Positions 35,111-46,619 are shown, counted from the first letter of the stretch. The stretch is DNA of 64,000 bases from Arachis hypogaea (GCF_003086295.3 NC_092051.1:82096445-82160444), one strand, 5' to 3'. The notes: generated by a model not told the origin, from the letters alone. Numbers and translations: made by a program.

Positions 35111-36258
35111 GGTGGACCCATTCCTTAATCTCCTTGTTCTTATTTTCCTGTTTTTCATTTACTATGCTTCATGTTTAATTATGTTTGTGTCTTTACTATA
35201 TGATCACTAGTATCTAAGTGTCTAGGTCTTAAAGATATGAATGTCCTATGAATCCATCACCTTTCTTAAATGAAAATTGTTTTCTGAAAAAGAAAAAGAA
35301 GTACATGAATTTCGAATTTTAAAATAGTTTAATTATTTTGATGTGGTGGCAATACTTTTTGTTTTCTGAATGAATGCTTGAACAGTGCATATGTCTTTTG
35401 AATTTGTTGTTTATGAATGTTAAAATTGTTGGCTTTTGAAAGAATGATGAAAAAGGAGAAATGTTATTTGATAATCTGAAAAATCATAAAAATGATTCTT
35501 GAAGCAAGAAAAAGCAGTGAAGAACAAAGCTTGCAGAAAAAAAATTGCGAAAAAAAAAGAGAGCAAGAAAAAGAAAAAGCAAGCAGAAAAAGCCAAAAGC
35601 TCTTTAAACCAAAAGGCAAGAGCAAAAAGCTAATAGCCCTTAAAACCAAAAGGCAAGGGTAATAAAAAGGATCTAAGGCTTTGAGCATCAGTGGATAGGA
35701 GGGCCTAAAGGAATAAAATCCTGGCCTTAGCGGCTAAACCAAGCTGTCCCTAACCAAGTGCTTGTGGCGTGAAGGTGTCAAGTGAAAAAACTTGAGACTG
35801 AGCGGTTAAAGTCGAGGTCCAAAGCAAAAAGAAGAGTGTGCTTAAGAACCCTGGACACCTCTAATTGGGGACTCTAGCAAATCTGAGTCACAATCTGAAA
35901 AGGTTCACCCAGTTATGTGTCTGTGGCATTTATGTATCCGGTGGTAATACTGGAAAACAAAGTGCTTAGGGCCACGGCCAAGACTCATAAAGTAGCTGTA
36001 TTCAAGAATCAACATACTGAACTAGGAGAATCAATAACACTATCTAAATTCTGAGTTCCTATAGATGCCAATCATTCTGAACTTCAAAGGATAAAGTGAG
36101 ATGCCAAAACTGTTCAGAAGCAAAAAGCTAATAGCCCCGCTCATCTAATTAACACTGATCTTCATAGATGTTTTTGGAATTCATTGTATATTCTCTTCTT
36201 TTTATCCTACTTTGTTTTTAGTTGCTTGCGGACAAGCAACAATTTAAGTTTGGTGTTG

Positions 36259-37794
36259 TGATGAGCGGATAATTTATATGCTTTTTGGCATTGTTTTTAC
36301 TTAGTTTTTAGTATGATTTAGTTGGTTTTTAGTATATTTTTATTACTTTTTAATTAAAAATCATATTTCTGGACTTTACTATGAGTTTTTGTGTTTTTCT
36401 GTGATTTCAGGTATTTTCTGACTGAAATCGAGGGAGCTGAGCAAAAATTTGATTCAGGCTAAAAAAGGACTGCTGATGCTGTTGGATTCTGACCTCCCTG
36501 CACTCGGAATGGATTTTCTGGAGCTACAAGAGTCCAATTGGCACGCTCTCAATTAGGTTGGAAAGTAGACATCCAGGACTTTCAAGCAATATATAATAGT
36601 CCATACTTTGCACGAAGATAGACGACGTAAACTGGCATTCAACGCCAGTTCCATGTTGCAGTCTGGCGTTCAGCGCCAGAAACAGGTTACAAGTTGGAGT
36701 TCAATGCCAAAAACAGGTTACAACCTGGTGTTCAACTCCAGAAACAGCCCAGACACGTGAGAAGATTAAGTCTCAGCCCCAGCACACACCAAGTGGGTCC
36801 CAGAAGTGGATTTTTGCACTATCTATCTTAGTTTACTCATTTTCTGCAAACCTAGGTTACTAGTTTAGTATTTAAACAACTTTTAGAGACTTATTTGGTA
36901 CCTCATGAAATTTTAGATCTGAACTTTGTACTCTTTGACGGCATGAGTCTCTAAACTCCATTGTTGGGGGTGAGGAGCTCTGCAACGTCTCGATGAATTA
37001 ATGCAATTATTTCTGTTTTCCATTCAAACACGCTTGTTCCTATCTAAGATGTTCATTCACGCTTCATTATGAAGAAGGTGATGATCCGTAACACTCATCA
37101 CCTTCCTCACCATGAACGTGTGCCTGACAACCACCTCCGTTCTACATCAGATTGAATGAGTATCTCTTAGATTTCTTAATCAGAATCTTCGTGGTATAAG
37201 CTAGGATTGATGGCGGCATTCATGAGAATCCAGAAAGTCTAAACCTTGTCTGTGGTATTCCAAGTAGGATTCAAGGATTGAATGGCTGTGACGAGCTTCA
37301 AACTCGCGATTGTTGAGCGTAGTGACAGACGCAAAAGGATCAATGGATCTTATTCCGACATGATCGAGAACCAATAGATGATTAGCCGTGTTGTGACAGA
37401 GCATTTGGACCATTTTCACTGAGAGGATGGGAAGTAGCCATTGACAACGGCGACACCCTACATACAACTTTCCATGGAAGGAGCCTTGCGTGTGTGAAGA
37501 GGAGTACAAGAGAAAAGCTGAAATTCAGATGACAAAGCATCTCCAAAACTCCAACATAGTCTCCATTATTGCATAACAAGTATTTATTCCCTGCTCTTTT
37601 ATTTTTCGCAATCCAAATTGATAATTATAATTGATATCCTGACTAAGAATTACGAGATAACCATAGATTGCTTCTAGCCAACAATCTCCGTGGGATTCGA
37701 CCCTTACTCACGTAAGGTATTACTTGGACGACCCAGTGCACTTGCTGGTTAGTGGTACGAGTTGTGAAAAGTGTGATTTACAATTCGTTCACCA
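36259..37794 (+). repeat. 3' LTR of the 10.3-kb element
   Basis: TGATGAGCGGATAATTTATA to TTCACCA, the same length as the 5' LTR, followed by the GTGTG duplication. A TATTTAAA box lies at 36869-36876. It is preceded by AAGTTTGGTGTTG rather than a classic polypurine tract. Confidence 0.95.
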
Positions 37795-38029
37795 GTGTGC
37801 AATTTTGTTTATTTCAGGTAGCATTCGGATGGATTTGACAAGTTTGTGTAGCAGAAAAGGAAGAAAACAAATGATGTTGTAAACCCTGATCTCCTTGCAC
37901 TCCAACAGAAATACCTTTAGCTATAGAGGTCCAATTAATACGGTTCTAGTAGCATTGGAAAGCTAATTTCTAGAGATTTCCAACGATATATAATAGTCTA
38001 CACTTTCTTCAAAGACACACGGACAAGGT

Positions 38030-38207
38030 GGCGCCTAACTTGGAATTTCCCAAGTTAGGCGCCATGCTCATAAAATGCTCAAAGTTCATTCAGCCAAGGT
38101 GGTGCCTAACTTGGAATTTCCCAAGTTAGGTGCCATATGAAAGGAGAAGCTTCAAGTTCCATTCGGCCAAGGCAGCGCCTAACTTCACTTTCTTGAAGTT
38201 AGGAGCC
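38030..38207. repeat. Three hairpins in the U3 of the solo LTR
   Basis: Units lie at 38030-38063, 38101-38134 and 38175-38207. Arms are GGCGCCTAACTTGG/CCAAGTTAGGCGCC in unit 1. Both arms read GGTGCC in unit 2. The inner stem becomes AACTTCA/TGAAGTT in unit 3, so the pairing persists through paired changes. They follow the shared block at 37920-38005. Confidence 0.9.
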
Positions 38208-38355
38208 AGTTCAAAGAGAAATGCTGGTCCCCACATCCATCAAGCATTGGCACGAAGATTTTATTTAATTTTTATTAAAACTTTTGTTTAATTTACAAAT
38301 AGGAAAAGATATTATTTAGTTTTAGAAAATATATTTTACATTAATTAGGATTAGA

Positions 38356-38363
38356 TATAAAAG
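38356..38363 (+). promoter_or_regulatory. TATA box of the solo LTR
   Basis: TATAAAAG lies downstream of the hairpins and about 85 bases before the GAGGAACTAAGCCTCC box. Inferred core promoter. Confidence 0.5.
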
Positions 38364-39427
38364 GAGATGAGATCTGGACCTAGGCTCTCTTCCTAATTTT
38401 AATTTTCCACACTTTCATACTTTTCTCTACTAGGGTTTATTTTCTCCATGAGGAACTAAGCCTCCATTGTTAAGGTTAGGAGATCTATTTACTTTGATGA
38501 ATTAATAATTATTTGTTTTTCTACCCTTGATTAATGTTTTAATGATTGCTTAAGAGTTGGTTTCATTCTTCATCCAAAGAATTAGTGATTATTGGGAAAT
38601 AACTCAAATTCAACTTGAATTCTATTTGAATCTTAGAAAAGTTATATCATTAGAATTACATCTTGAAATCAATTACTCACAACTCTCTATTTATCTAGAT
38701 TTAATGCGATACGTGACATATAATCATCTTATTTTTGGGTATCTAGGGTTTGTGTGGCTCAAAAATTGGAATTGAACTTAATCTTCTAATTCAATCAAGT
38801 GACCCAGAAATTGGCGGTTGATTGAGTTAGAGGAGATTAAATTACTAAAGAATTAGGGTTTGATTACTTAAGGTTTGCCATGAACATAATCTTTTCATGA
38901 TCAAGGTAGTTAACATTGAATATCAATCTGAAAATTTAAATATCTCTGACATCTTAACTATTTTTATCATATTATTCTCTTAACCAATTTTAGTTTGCTC
39001 TTATTTAATTTTCTATTTTTATGTTATTTGCTATTGAAACCCTAAATTTTGATTGTTTGACTAGAATAATCAATTGACTATTGTTGCTTGATCTATTAAT
39101 CATCATGGGATCGACCTGCACTCACCTGAGGTATTACTTGCTACGACCCAGTGCACTTGACAGTTAGTTTGTGGACTTTAAAAATTCCTCACCAAGCATC
39201 TCCAAAGTCTTAACTAATTTCTTATTACTGTTTTCACGTTAATTCTTTACTGCTTTCTTTTATGCGCTTTCAACAACAACAACTGACTAAGATCTGCAGG
39301 ATAACCACAGCTTGCTCAATCCAACAATTCTCGTGGGATCTATCCTCACTCACTTGAGGTATTACTTGGACGACCCAGTGCACTTGCTAGTGAAGTTGTG
39401 CGAGTTCAATTTCGCGCACCAAATTTT

Positions 39428-39444
39428 TGGCGCCGTTGTGGGGA
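39428..39444 (+). other. Primer binding site of the 26066 element
   Basis: TGGCGCCGTTGTGGGGA is the tRNA-Asp-type site with a one-base deletion and a change near the 3' part. The following leader (39445-40242) has AAGTTTGGTGTC motifs near 39741, 39808 and 39898 and no ORF. Confidence 0.75.
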
Positions 39445-40242
39445 TTGTTCGAGATTGACAAGCTACCGGTTGTCTTGCTACTTAGATTAGGTACTTTTTA
39501 CTAATTTTTCTTTTAATTGCTTTCTTGTTAATTTTCGAACTGCCTTTGAAAATCTTTTTCAAAAATTTTTCTTTAGTCATCTTTTTCTTTTGTATGAGCC
39601 TTGTGTCAATTTTTAAAGGTTGGTGTCCTTTTGGTTTTTGTTGATTTTTCTTTTTAATTTCTTGAAATTTGTTCTTGGTTTCTTTTTTTTTGTTCGAAAT
39701 TCTTGTGTTGTTTTCTTTTCTTTGATTTTGAAACTTTTAAGTTTGGTGTCTTTTAGTGTTTCTCTCTCTAATTTTCAAAAATTGTGTTGTTTGATTTAAA
39801 AAATTTTAAGTTTGGTGTCTTTTTAATTTTTCGAAAAAAAATATTTAAAATTCGAAACTTTTAAAAAATATTTTTCTTATACTAGTTTTAAACTTTAAGT
39901 TTGGTGTCTTTTTAGTGTCTTTCTGTTTCATTTAATTTTTTTTAACCTTATCTTGTTTATCTTTTGTTTGATCTTTAAAATCTCTATCTTATCTTTTTCT
40001 TTGATTTTCAAAATTTTGTTATCTTATCTTATTTCAAAATTTAAATTTTAAATTTTAGTATCTTGTTAGTTTTGCTTTCTTTCAAAATTTGAATTTTAGA
40101 ATTTTTAAATTTTTAAAACTTATCTTATCTGTAACTTAAATTCAAATTTTAAAAGTTCAGTATTTTGTTTGTTTTTCTTTCTTTTAAATTTAAATTTTAA
40201 AATTTTAAAATTTTTAAAATATTATTTTATCTTGTTTTCCTC

Positions 40243-42016
40243 AATTTTTTTATTTTAATAAATAAAATAAATGTAATATTTTCCGAAATAAATATTTTCA
40301 CGAGAATTTACGGATTTAAATTTTCTTGCTATATCTCATTTACAGTGTAAACGAGATAATTTTTCACGTATCTCGTTTACAATGTAAACGAGATAATGAC
40401 AAGTCAAATTGACACGTGTATATCTCGTTTATAGTGTAAATGAGATACATATATTTTTTAAAAAAATTAAAAATAATAAAAAATATTAATAATATCAATA
40501 ATCCAAACTTTTGGCATGCAATTAGTACATAAAAAGGTTGGTAAAAGAGATTAAAATGGATATGTTTGATCAATTAGTACTCAAAAAGAAATTATTTAAT
40601 GAGAAGCAATAATATTGGTTATTATGATATTGGCCATTATGATAACTACGTGAGAATTGAAACGGTTATCTCTCATGTTATCTCCCCTATGAGATAACCG
40701 TTTCAATTCTCTCCCTACTATCCCATCAATCTCTCCTAATAATTGGCACAAGGTTATTTTTATTTTTCAAATTTAAATCAATCCAATTAGATCATAATTT
40801 AAACTAAAAATTTTTATGTACTCTTTTTTATTACTAATTGATCAACTATATCTATTTTAAAAAATTTTAAATTAAATTACGATCCAATTAGATTGATTTA
40901 AATTTAAAAAATAAAAATAACCATTTGCCAATTGGTAAGAGAGACTGATGGAATAATGAGAAGAGAATTGAAACGGTTATCTCTCACGTGGATTATTATC
41001 ACGTAGTTATCATAATGACCAATATCATATCGAGCATTAAATAATTACTTATTGCTTCTAATTTTTAGATAATCATATAATTATTTTTATACTATCAGTA
41101 CATTAAAAATAGATCATTCAAATATTTTGTAACATATTTTAAAACATCCACAATTTAAAAGTAAAAATAATTATATAATTAATTTGAAAATTCTATTTAA
41201 TAAAGTTGTTCATAAAAAATGTATAGAATATCTGCTATTTTATTAGGAAGGGATAAGTCATAAAAAATTATATTTAAAATTTTTATGCACTCTCATGTAT
41301 ACTATTAGAAAGCAAATATACTGCCCACTACTAATAATGAGTAGTTACAGATATATTTTCAGTACACTATTAACAATGGACAGTTATAAATATATTTTTA
41401 ATTATACATTATTAATATATTTGTTTCTTCCATATTCACCTACTTTTTTCATTTATTGTACGGAAATACATATAAATTTTATTTGTTGCATGAGAATACA
41501 TAAAAATTTGAAATATAATTTAAATAAAAAAGATTTCATATTAATATATTATATAACAATAGAATAGTAACATGTATTAACTGGGTCATTAAATAAATTA
41601 TATTTTAAATTTTAAACAGTGGGTACTTAGAAAAAGAGGTAACCGTATTAATAGTGGGGAGTTTAATGGTTTCCAAGTGAACGTGTTAATCCCTATAATT
41701 TAAAATGGACTAAAATTGATTAAATATATCCATTTTAATCTATTCTATAAACCTTTTTATGTACTAATTGCATGCCAAAAGTTTGGATTATTGATATTAT
41801 TAATATTTTTGATTATTTTCAAAATTTTAAAAAAATACATGTATCTCGTTTACATTGTAAACGAGATGTATACCTGTCAATTTGACTTGCCATATCTCGT
41901 TTACTTGTTTACACTGTAAACGAGATATGGCAAGAAAATTTAAATCGGTAAATTCTCGTAAAAATATTTATTTCGGTAAATATTATATTTATTTTATTTA
42001 TTAAAATAAAAAATCC
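40243..42016. mobile_element. MULE-like MITE with long terminal inverted repeats
   Basis: The ends are near-identical inverted repeats of over 300 bp (40243 to about 40580, and about 41703 to 42016), starting TTTTTTATTTTAATAAATAA. Probable 10-bp target duplications are TGTTTTCCTC (40233-40242) and TGTTTCCCTC (42017-42026), one mismatch, in the range for Mutator-like elements. Each TIR holds palindromes with half-site TATCTCGTTTACA. There is no transposase ORF, so it is non-autonomous. It sits in the leader of the 26066 element. Confidence 0.8.
40603..41058. repeat. Foldback repeat nested inside the MITE
   Basis: Two arms of about 200 bp are inverted copies: GAAGCAATAA at 40603 and TTATTGCTTC at 41049, with GAAACGGTTATCTCTCA and its inverse further in. 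It may be a second, older MITE or an internal palindrome of the outer one. Confidence 0.75.
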
Positions 42017-42397
42017 TGTTTCCCTCTCTTTCTTGACTTTTTCAAATTCTTTATTTGACTTTTCATTTTAAATTTCAAATTTCTTTAAATTTAAATTTTT
42101 ATTTTTCAAATCTTGTTTGTTAGTGGTTTGTTTTATCTTATTTTAAATTTAAAAGTTTAGTGCCTCTTTTATTTTTCTTTCTCGTTCTTCTTTTTTCGAA
42201 AATTCGTAACCTCTTTCTCTCTCATCTTTTTCGAAAATTTTCAAACTACTTCCCCCTCTCTATTTTCGAAAACTCTTTTTAAATAAAAGGCACCTTTATT
42301 TTCTTATCGCTTATTCTAAGTCTCTCACAAGGAGCTCTCTATACTCCGACATAGAGACTCCCTTCTTCTACTCTTCTCGGTTTCTTTCTTCTTATTT

Positions 42398-45300
42398 ATG
42401 AGCAGGAACAGGGATAGAGAAGCTCTCCTTGGCCCTGATCCTGAACCTGAGAGAACCTTAAGGAGGCGTCTGCAATAAGCTCAGGCTAGCAGAGCCGTTA
42501 GCAATCTCACAGAAGCTCTTGAACAAGAAGCTGAAGATACAACTATTGTAGCCAATTCAAAAGCTGAAGGAGACGCAAGAAAGGTCCTTAGATCTTATAC
42601 TGCACCTAATTCTGACTTCTATGGGCACAGTATCTCTATACCTGGCATTGGTGCAAACAACTTTGAGCTAAAGCCTCAACTGGTCACTCTAGTATAATAG
42701 AATTGTCAGTTTCACGGACTTCCGCAAGAGGTCCCCAACAAATTCATATCTGATTTTCTGCAAATCTGTGATATTGTCAAGACTAATGGAGTGGATCCAA
42801 AAGTCTATAAGCTCATGCCCTTCCCTTTTGCTGTAAGGGACAGAACAAGGCCATGGCTAGATTTGCAGCCTAAGGAGAGCCTGGACACTTGGGAGAAGGT
42901 GGTCTATGGATTCTTGACCAAGTTCTTTCCACCTCAGAAGCTGAGCAAGCTTAGGGTAGAAGTTCAGACCTTCAGACAAAAAGAAAAAGAATCCCTCTGT
43001 GAAGCTTGGGAAAGATATAAGCAGTTGATCAGGAGATGTCCTCCTGACATGATCTAAAAATGGACCATGCTAGAGATCTTCTTTGATGGTCTCTCAGAGA
43101 TGTCCAAGATGTCATTAGACCATTTTGTCGGTGGCTCACTTCATATGAAGAAGATGCCTGGTGCGCAAAATTTAGAACTCCACACAACTGAACCGGCAAG
43201 TGTACCGAGTCGTCCAAGTAATACCTCAGGTGAGTGAGGGTCGAATCACACGAGGATTGCTGGATTGAGCAACCTGTGGTTATCTGTAGATCTTAGTCAG
43301 GCGAATAGAAAGATAGTAGTTGTTTGTTGTAGGCGCATAAACAAGCAATAACAATCGAATGTAGAGATAGTAATTAGCAGTAGTTAAGGCTTCGGAGGTG
43401 CTTCTTCTTCTTAATTAACACGTTATACTTTCTACTTCAACGATGAATGATTCATTCAATGGCAAGGCTGTAAGTGATTAAGCCATGGGTCATGGTTATT
43501 AATCTCCTCAGGTCCAGACTAAACATCCGAACGGACGAGATCAATCTGGGAGAGGGTGAAGCACGTGCAAGTCAATCTCTTTGTTGACCCTACTTAAAAT
43601 GCCACAGACAAGGTCAGATATTTCGGATTAGGGACTGCTGCTCTTATGGTTCTAGCCCTTAGAGCCACAGGAACCTCGATTTCCCCTAACTAACGGGGTT
43701 ATATGTCACATACCCAATTAATCTAGATAATTCTGTTGGAACCCATGATACATCATTAAGTTGTAGCACATACTATCTAAGTCAGGACTCGTAAGAACCC
43801 ATGTAATATCGAGATTCATAAAGATGAAGAGCGACAATGCATTATAGAATAGAATCACCACATTGATTGAAATAGAAAGGTACTTGCATTAATTCATAGG
43901 AATCAACAGAGCTCCTAACCTTAACATCGGAGGTTTAGTTGCTCATACTGTAGAAAGATAAAGTGTGTAATTCGAATGTGATGCCAAAGATAAAAAGCTA
44001 AAGAAGTTGTACTAAACATGGGTGATCTTTCTTCTATATATGCTAGTCTAATAATTAGAAATTACAAAAGTGAGATAAACTAAGCAAAAAGGTGTGAAAA
44101 TCCACTTTTGGGCCCACTTGGTGAGTGTTTGGGCTGAGCTTGGCTTCTGATTTGAGGGAGTGGGCATCCAACACCTGATAGGGGGTAGATATTATACTTT
44201 CTTGCTCCCTTTGTGGTGTTGAACGCTAGTCTTGGGCGTTCAATGATGTCTTCTGTCCCCTTGGGGTGTTGAACACTAGAAAGGGGATAGTTTAGGCATT
44301 CAACGCCCATTTTGGGCCTTTATTTCCAAAGCAAAGTATAAACCATTATATATTATTGGAAAGCTCTAGAAGTTAACTTTCCAACTCCATTAAAAACGTG
44401 TCATTTGGACCTCTGTAGCTCAAAAAAAGCTCGTTTGAATGCACAAAGGTCAGATTCTGACAGCATCTGCTATGCTTTCCTTGCCTCTGAATCAAACTTT
44501 TGCTAGAACTTGCCAAATTCATCCAATAATCACCCAAAAACATAAGAAAAATATAAAAGCTCAAAGTAGTAACCAAAAAGTGAATTTTGCATTAAAAAAA
44601 CATAATAAAATTGATTGAAAACATTAAGAAAATAACATCAAAAAGCGTATAAAATATCCGCTCATCAATGCCTGAGGAGGCTCAGAAGCTCATTGACATG
44701 GTTGCTAACAACCAATACATGTACACTTCTGAGAGAAACCTCTGAACACTGAGGTGGCTCAGAAGATAGGAGTCATAGAGGTTAGCACTCTAGATGCTAT
44801 TCTGGCTCAGAATAAACTCTTGTCCCAGTAGATCAATATGATCTCCCAACACTTAAGTGGACCACAGAGCTCAACTGCTTACTCTCTAGAGTTAGCATAT
44901 GAAGTGGACGCTGGTGGCTCTACATGGACCACCATGGAAGAGGTGAACTACAAGGGAAACTCCTACAGAAACTCTAACAACAATCCCAATTCGAATACTT
45001 TCAATCAGGGATGGAGGAACTACCTTAACTTCGGGTGAAGAGATCAACAGAGGCCTCAACAAGGCTTCAATGACAACCAGGGTGAAATGAACCAGAACAG
45101 GTTCAACAACAGACCATTCCAACTCTCTCAGCAGTAGATGGAGACCCCTGCACAAAGCCTCTCTGACTTGGCTACTACAGTCTCTAACCTCTCCAAGACC
45201 ACTCATAGTTTCATGGCAGAAACTAGGTTTTTCATTCAGAATTTGGAGATACAGGTAGGTCAGCTGAGCAAGAGGATCCCAAAAACTCCCTCTAACACTC

Positions 45301-45660
45301 TTCCAAGCAATACTAAGGTGAACCCAGAGGAAAAGAGCAAGGCCCTCACTATGGAAGCTGAGGCCGAACCAAAGGAGGAGCCTGCTCCTGAGGCACTCAG
45401 AGCTCAGGAGAAGCCCAAGAATGCCCCCATGCACACCACAATGAAGATAGAGGAGCCTGTAGAGCATCCCTCTCCAGAGGTGCAAGAAGATCCTGAGGAT
45501 GAGCAACTTACTCAGTTTTTAGCATTTCTCAAGAAGCTGCAAGTCAACATCTCTTTTGCAGAGGTGTTGGAGAAGAACCCCCCTTCAATGGCATGTCTAA
45601 GAAGTTTAATCTCTGACAAGAAAACCTTAAGGGAAGATGAGATGGTAGTGCTGACCAAGG
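42398..45660 (+). pseudogene. gag: Athila-like gag, interrupted by a solo LTR
   Basis: ATG at 42398 gives MSRNRDREALLGPDPEPERT. Then come GHSISIPGIGANNFELKPQL, NCQFHGLPQE, VDPKVYKLMPFPFAVRDR, KFFPPQKLSKLRVEVQTF and ERYKQLIRRCPPDM. Stops occur at 42476, 42695 and 42698 (two adjacent), and 43055. The frame is split by the LTR 43159-44667 and continues EEAQKLIDMVANNQYMYTSE. After frameshifts come TMEEVNYKGNSYRN and NLEIQVGQLSKRIPKTPSN. A C-terminal acidic region ends at 45660, where the next LTR is inserted. The capsid part would bind element RNA in a working copy. Confidence 0.85.
43159..44667 (-). repeat. Solo LTR, reverse strand, TSD ATGCC
   Basis: On the plus strand it runs from TGGTGCGCAAAA to CGCTCATCA (1,509 bp), flanked by ATGCC at 43154-43158 and 44668-44672. 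On its own strand it starts TGATGAGCGGATATTTTATA and holds the shared block (44335-44425) and GGCGTTCAACGCC-type palindromes. No internal sequence accompanies it. Confidence 0.95.
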
Positions 45661-45970
45661 TGATGACAAGTCATCTTAGCCTAGTTTCACTAGTCTTTTT
45701 CTTTTGTTTTCAATAGATTTTATGCACTTTCTTGAGCCATAAGTAAGCCAATTGGGTAGAATTTCATGTTTCCTTTGATTCAATCAACCATGGATAAATT
45801 AATGCATTTTCATGAGATTTTGTGCTATAATTGTCATATATTATGAAAGAGAAACAATCTCATGATTTTGAGCATAGCTTTGATGTTTTTGATTGATTAA
45901 TGATAGGTGAAAAGAGCTTTGAAGAGGGTTGAAGAAAGAAGAAATGGCAAAGAGCAAGAGAGGACAAAAA

Positions 45971-46477
45971 GCTTGAGCCAAAGTTTGCCTCAAACTTTAG
46001 CTCAAACGTGAGGAAGAGCTTGACTTCACCCTGGAGGCATAAAAAATTTGCGCCAACGTTTGCCTCAAACTTGAGATCAAACGTTGGCACCCTCAGAGCA
46101 AAAGAAGAAAGACCCAGGGAGCAAAAAGCTTGCGCCAACGTTTGCCTCAAACTTTGAGTCAAACGTTGGCGCCACAAAAAGAAGACCCAGGGAGCAAAAA
46201 GCTTGCGCCAACGTTTGCCTCAAACTTTGAGGTCAAACGTTGGCGCCATTTGAGTATGAAGAAGAGTCCCTGATTGAAGGCTTGATTGAGCCACGTTTGC
46301 GCCAACGTTTGCCTCAAACGTTGGGCCAAACGTTGGCCAAAGGACATGCAACGGAGGATCCACGTTTGAGCTCAAGTTTGACCTCAAACTTTGAGCCAAA
46401 CGTGGATGACAGCACGGGAGCCAATCTGCTACAAAAAGCTTGAGTCAAAGTTTGCCTCAAACTTTGACTCAAGCTTT
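45971..46477. repeat. Seven hairpin units with varying, paired stems
   Basis: Units lie near 45971-46007, 46050-46088, 46132-46173, 46205-46247, 46300-46338, 46360-46405 and 46435-46477. The core is GTTTGCCTCAAAC. Outer stems differ: GCGCCAACG/CGTTGGCGC in units 3 and 4, CCACGTTTGAG/AAACGTGG in unit 6, AAAGCTTGAGTC/GACTCAAGCTTT in unit 7. Complementarity is kept in each. Confidence 0.9.
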
Positions 46478-46619
46478 AATGGTTCATGACCCGGTTCTGA
46501 CCCGGTTCACAAGTGGGTTTCTTTCCAACTCCAAGGGCAATCAACAGAGGCTTTTGTCAACCCAATTCCATCAAGAGCAAGGGCCCAATTCAAGGCTTGA
46601 AGATCATTTGAAGAGAGTG

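Larger units (their letters stand above)
34150..36258 (+). other. 3' region of the 10.3-kb element
   Basis: Contents in order: repeats of about 30 bases with AACTCTAAGTTTGGTGTTG (34226-34320), a GGCGTTTAACGCC palindrome array (34557-34729), a perfect hairpin TTTGCTCGAGGACGAGCAAA (34914-34933), a tRNA-Cys-like fragment (34974-35012), the end of an ORF, about 1.1 kb of spacer, and a second hairpin GTTGCTTGCGGACAAGCAAC (36221-36240) right before AAGTTTGGTGTTG and the 3' LTR. The order is mirrored in the reverse element at 49460-51808, apart from the tRNA fragment. Confidence 0.7.
27499..37794 (+). mobile_element. Complete-ended Athila-like LTR retrotransposon lacking integrase
   Basis: Both LTRs are 1,536 bp, the element is 10,296 bp, and GTGTG target duplications flank it (27494-27498 and 37795-37799). 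Order: 5' LTR, tRNA-Asp primer site, long AT-rich leader, gag-protease-RT-RNase H in one frame with four stops, a 2.1-kb 3' region without integrase, 3' LTR. By eye the first 385 bases of the two LTRs differ at about 16 places, mostly transitions, so the insertion is not very recent. It sits inside the solo LTR 27386-39194. Confidence 0.95.
27386..39194 (+). repeat. Solo LTR, split by a complete Athila-like element
   Basis: The pieces 27386-27498 and 37800-39194 join to about 1.5 kb. It begins TTATGCGTGAGCAT (relative at 23967: TGATGCGTGAGCAT, so the terminal TG has mutated) and ends TTCCTCACCA. The 5-bp repeat AGCAT flanks it on both sides, and no internal region of its own remains, so it is a solo LTR. 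It carries three GCC(T)AACTT hairpins (38030-38207) and a TATAAAAG box. Confidence 0.8.
26066..39421 (+). repeat. 5' LTR of the 26066 element, split by a solo LTR
   Basis: It starts TGATAAGTGGATTTCTTATA and ends TTTCGCGCACCA at 39421. The left piece stops at AGCAT (27381-27385), and the right piece resumes after a second AGCAT (39195-39199). It holds the block GTTGGAAAG...GAGCTTTCCAG (26365-26390), GGCGTTGAACGCC-type palindromes (26440-26590), TATTTAAAG at 26710 and the GAGCAACTAAACCTTC box (26793). Confidence 0.8.

Noticed and set aside
40364..40573. ORFs in the MITE (also 41295-41567 and 41716-41919)
   Set aside because: The two similar ones are the same TIR read in both orientations. None resembles a transposase.
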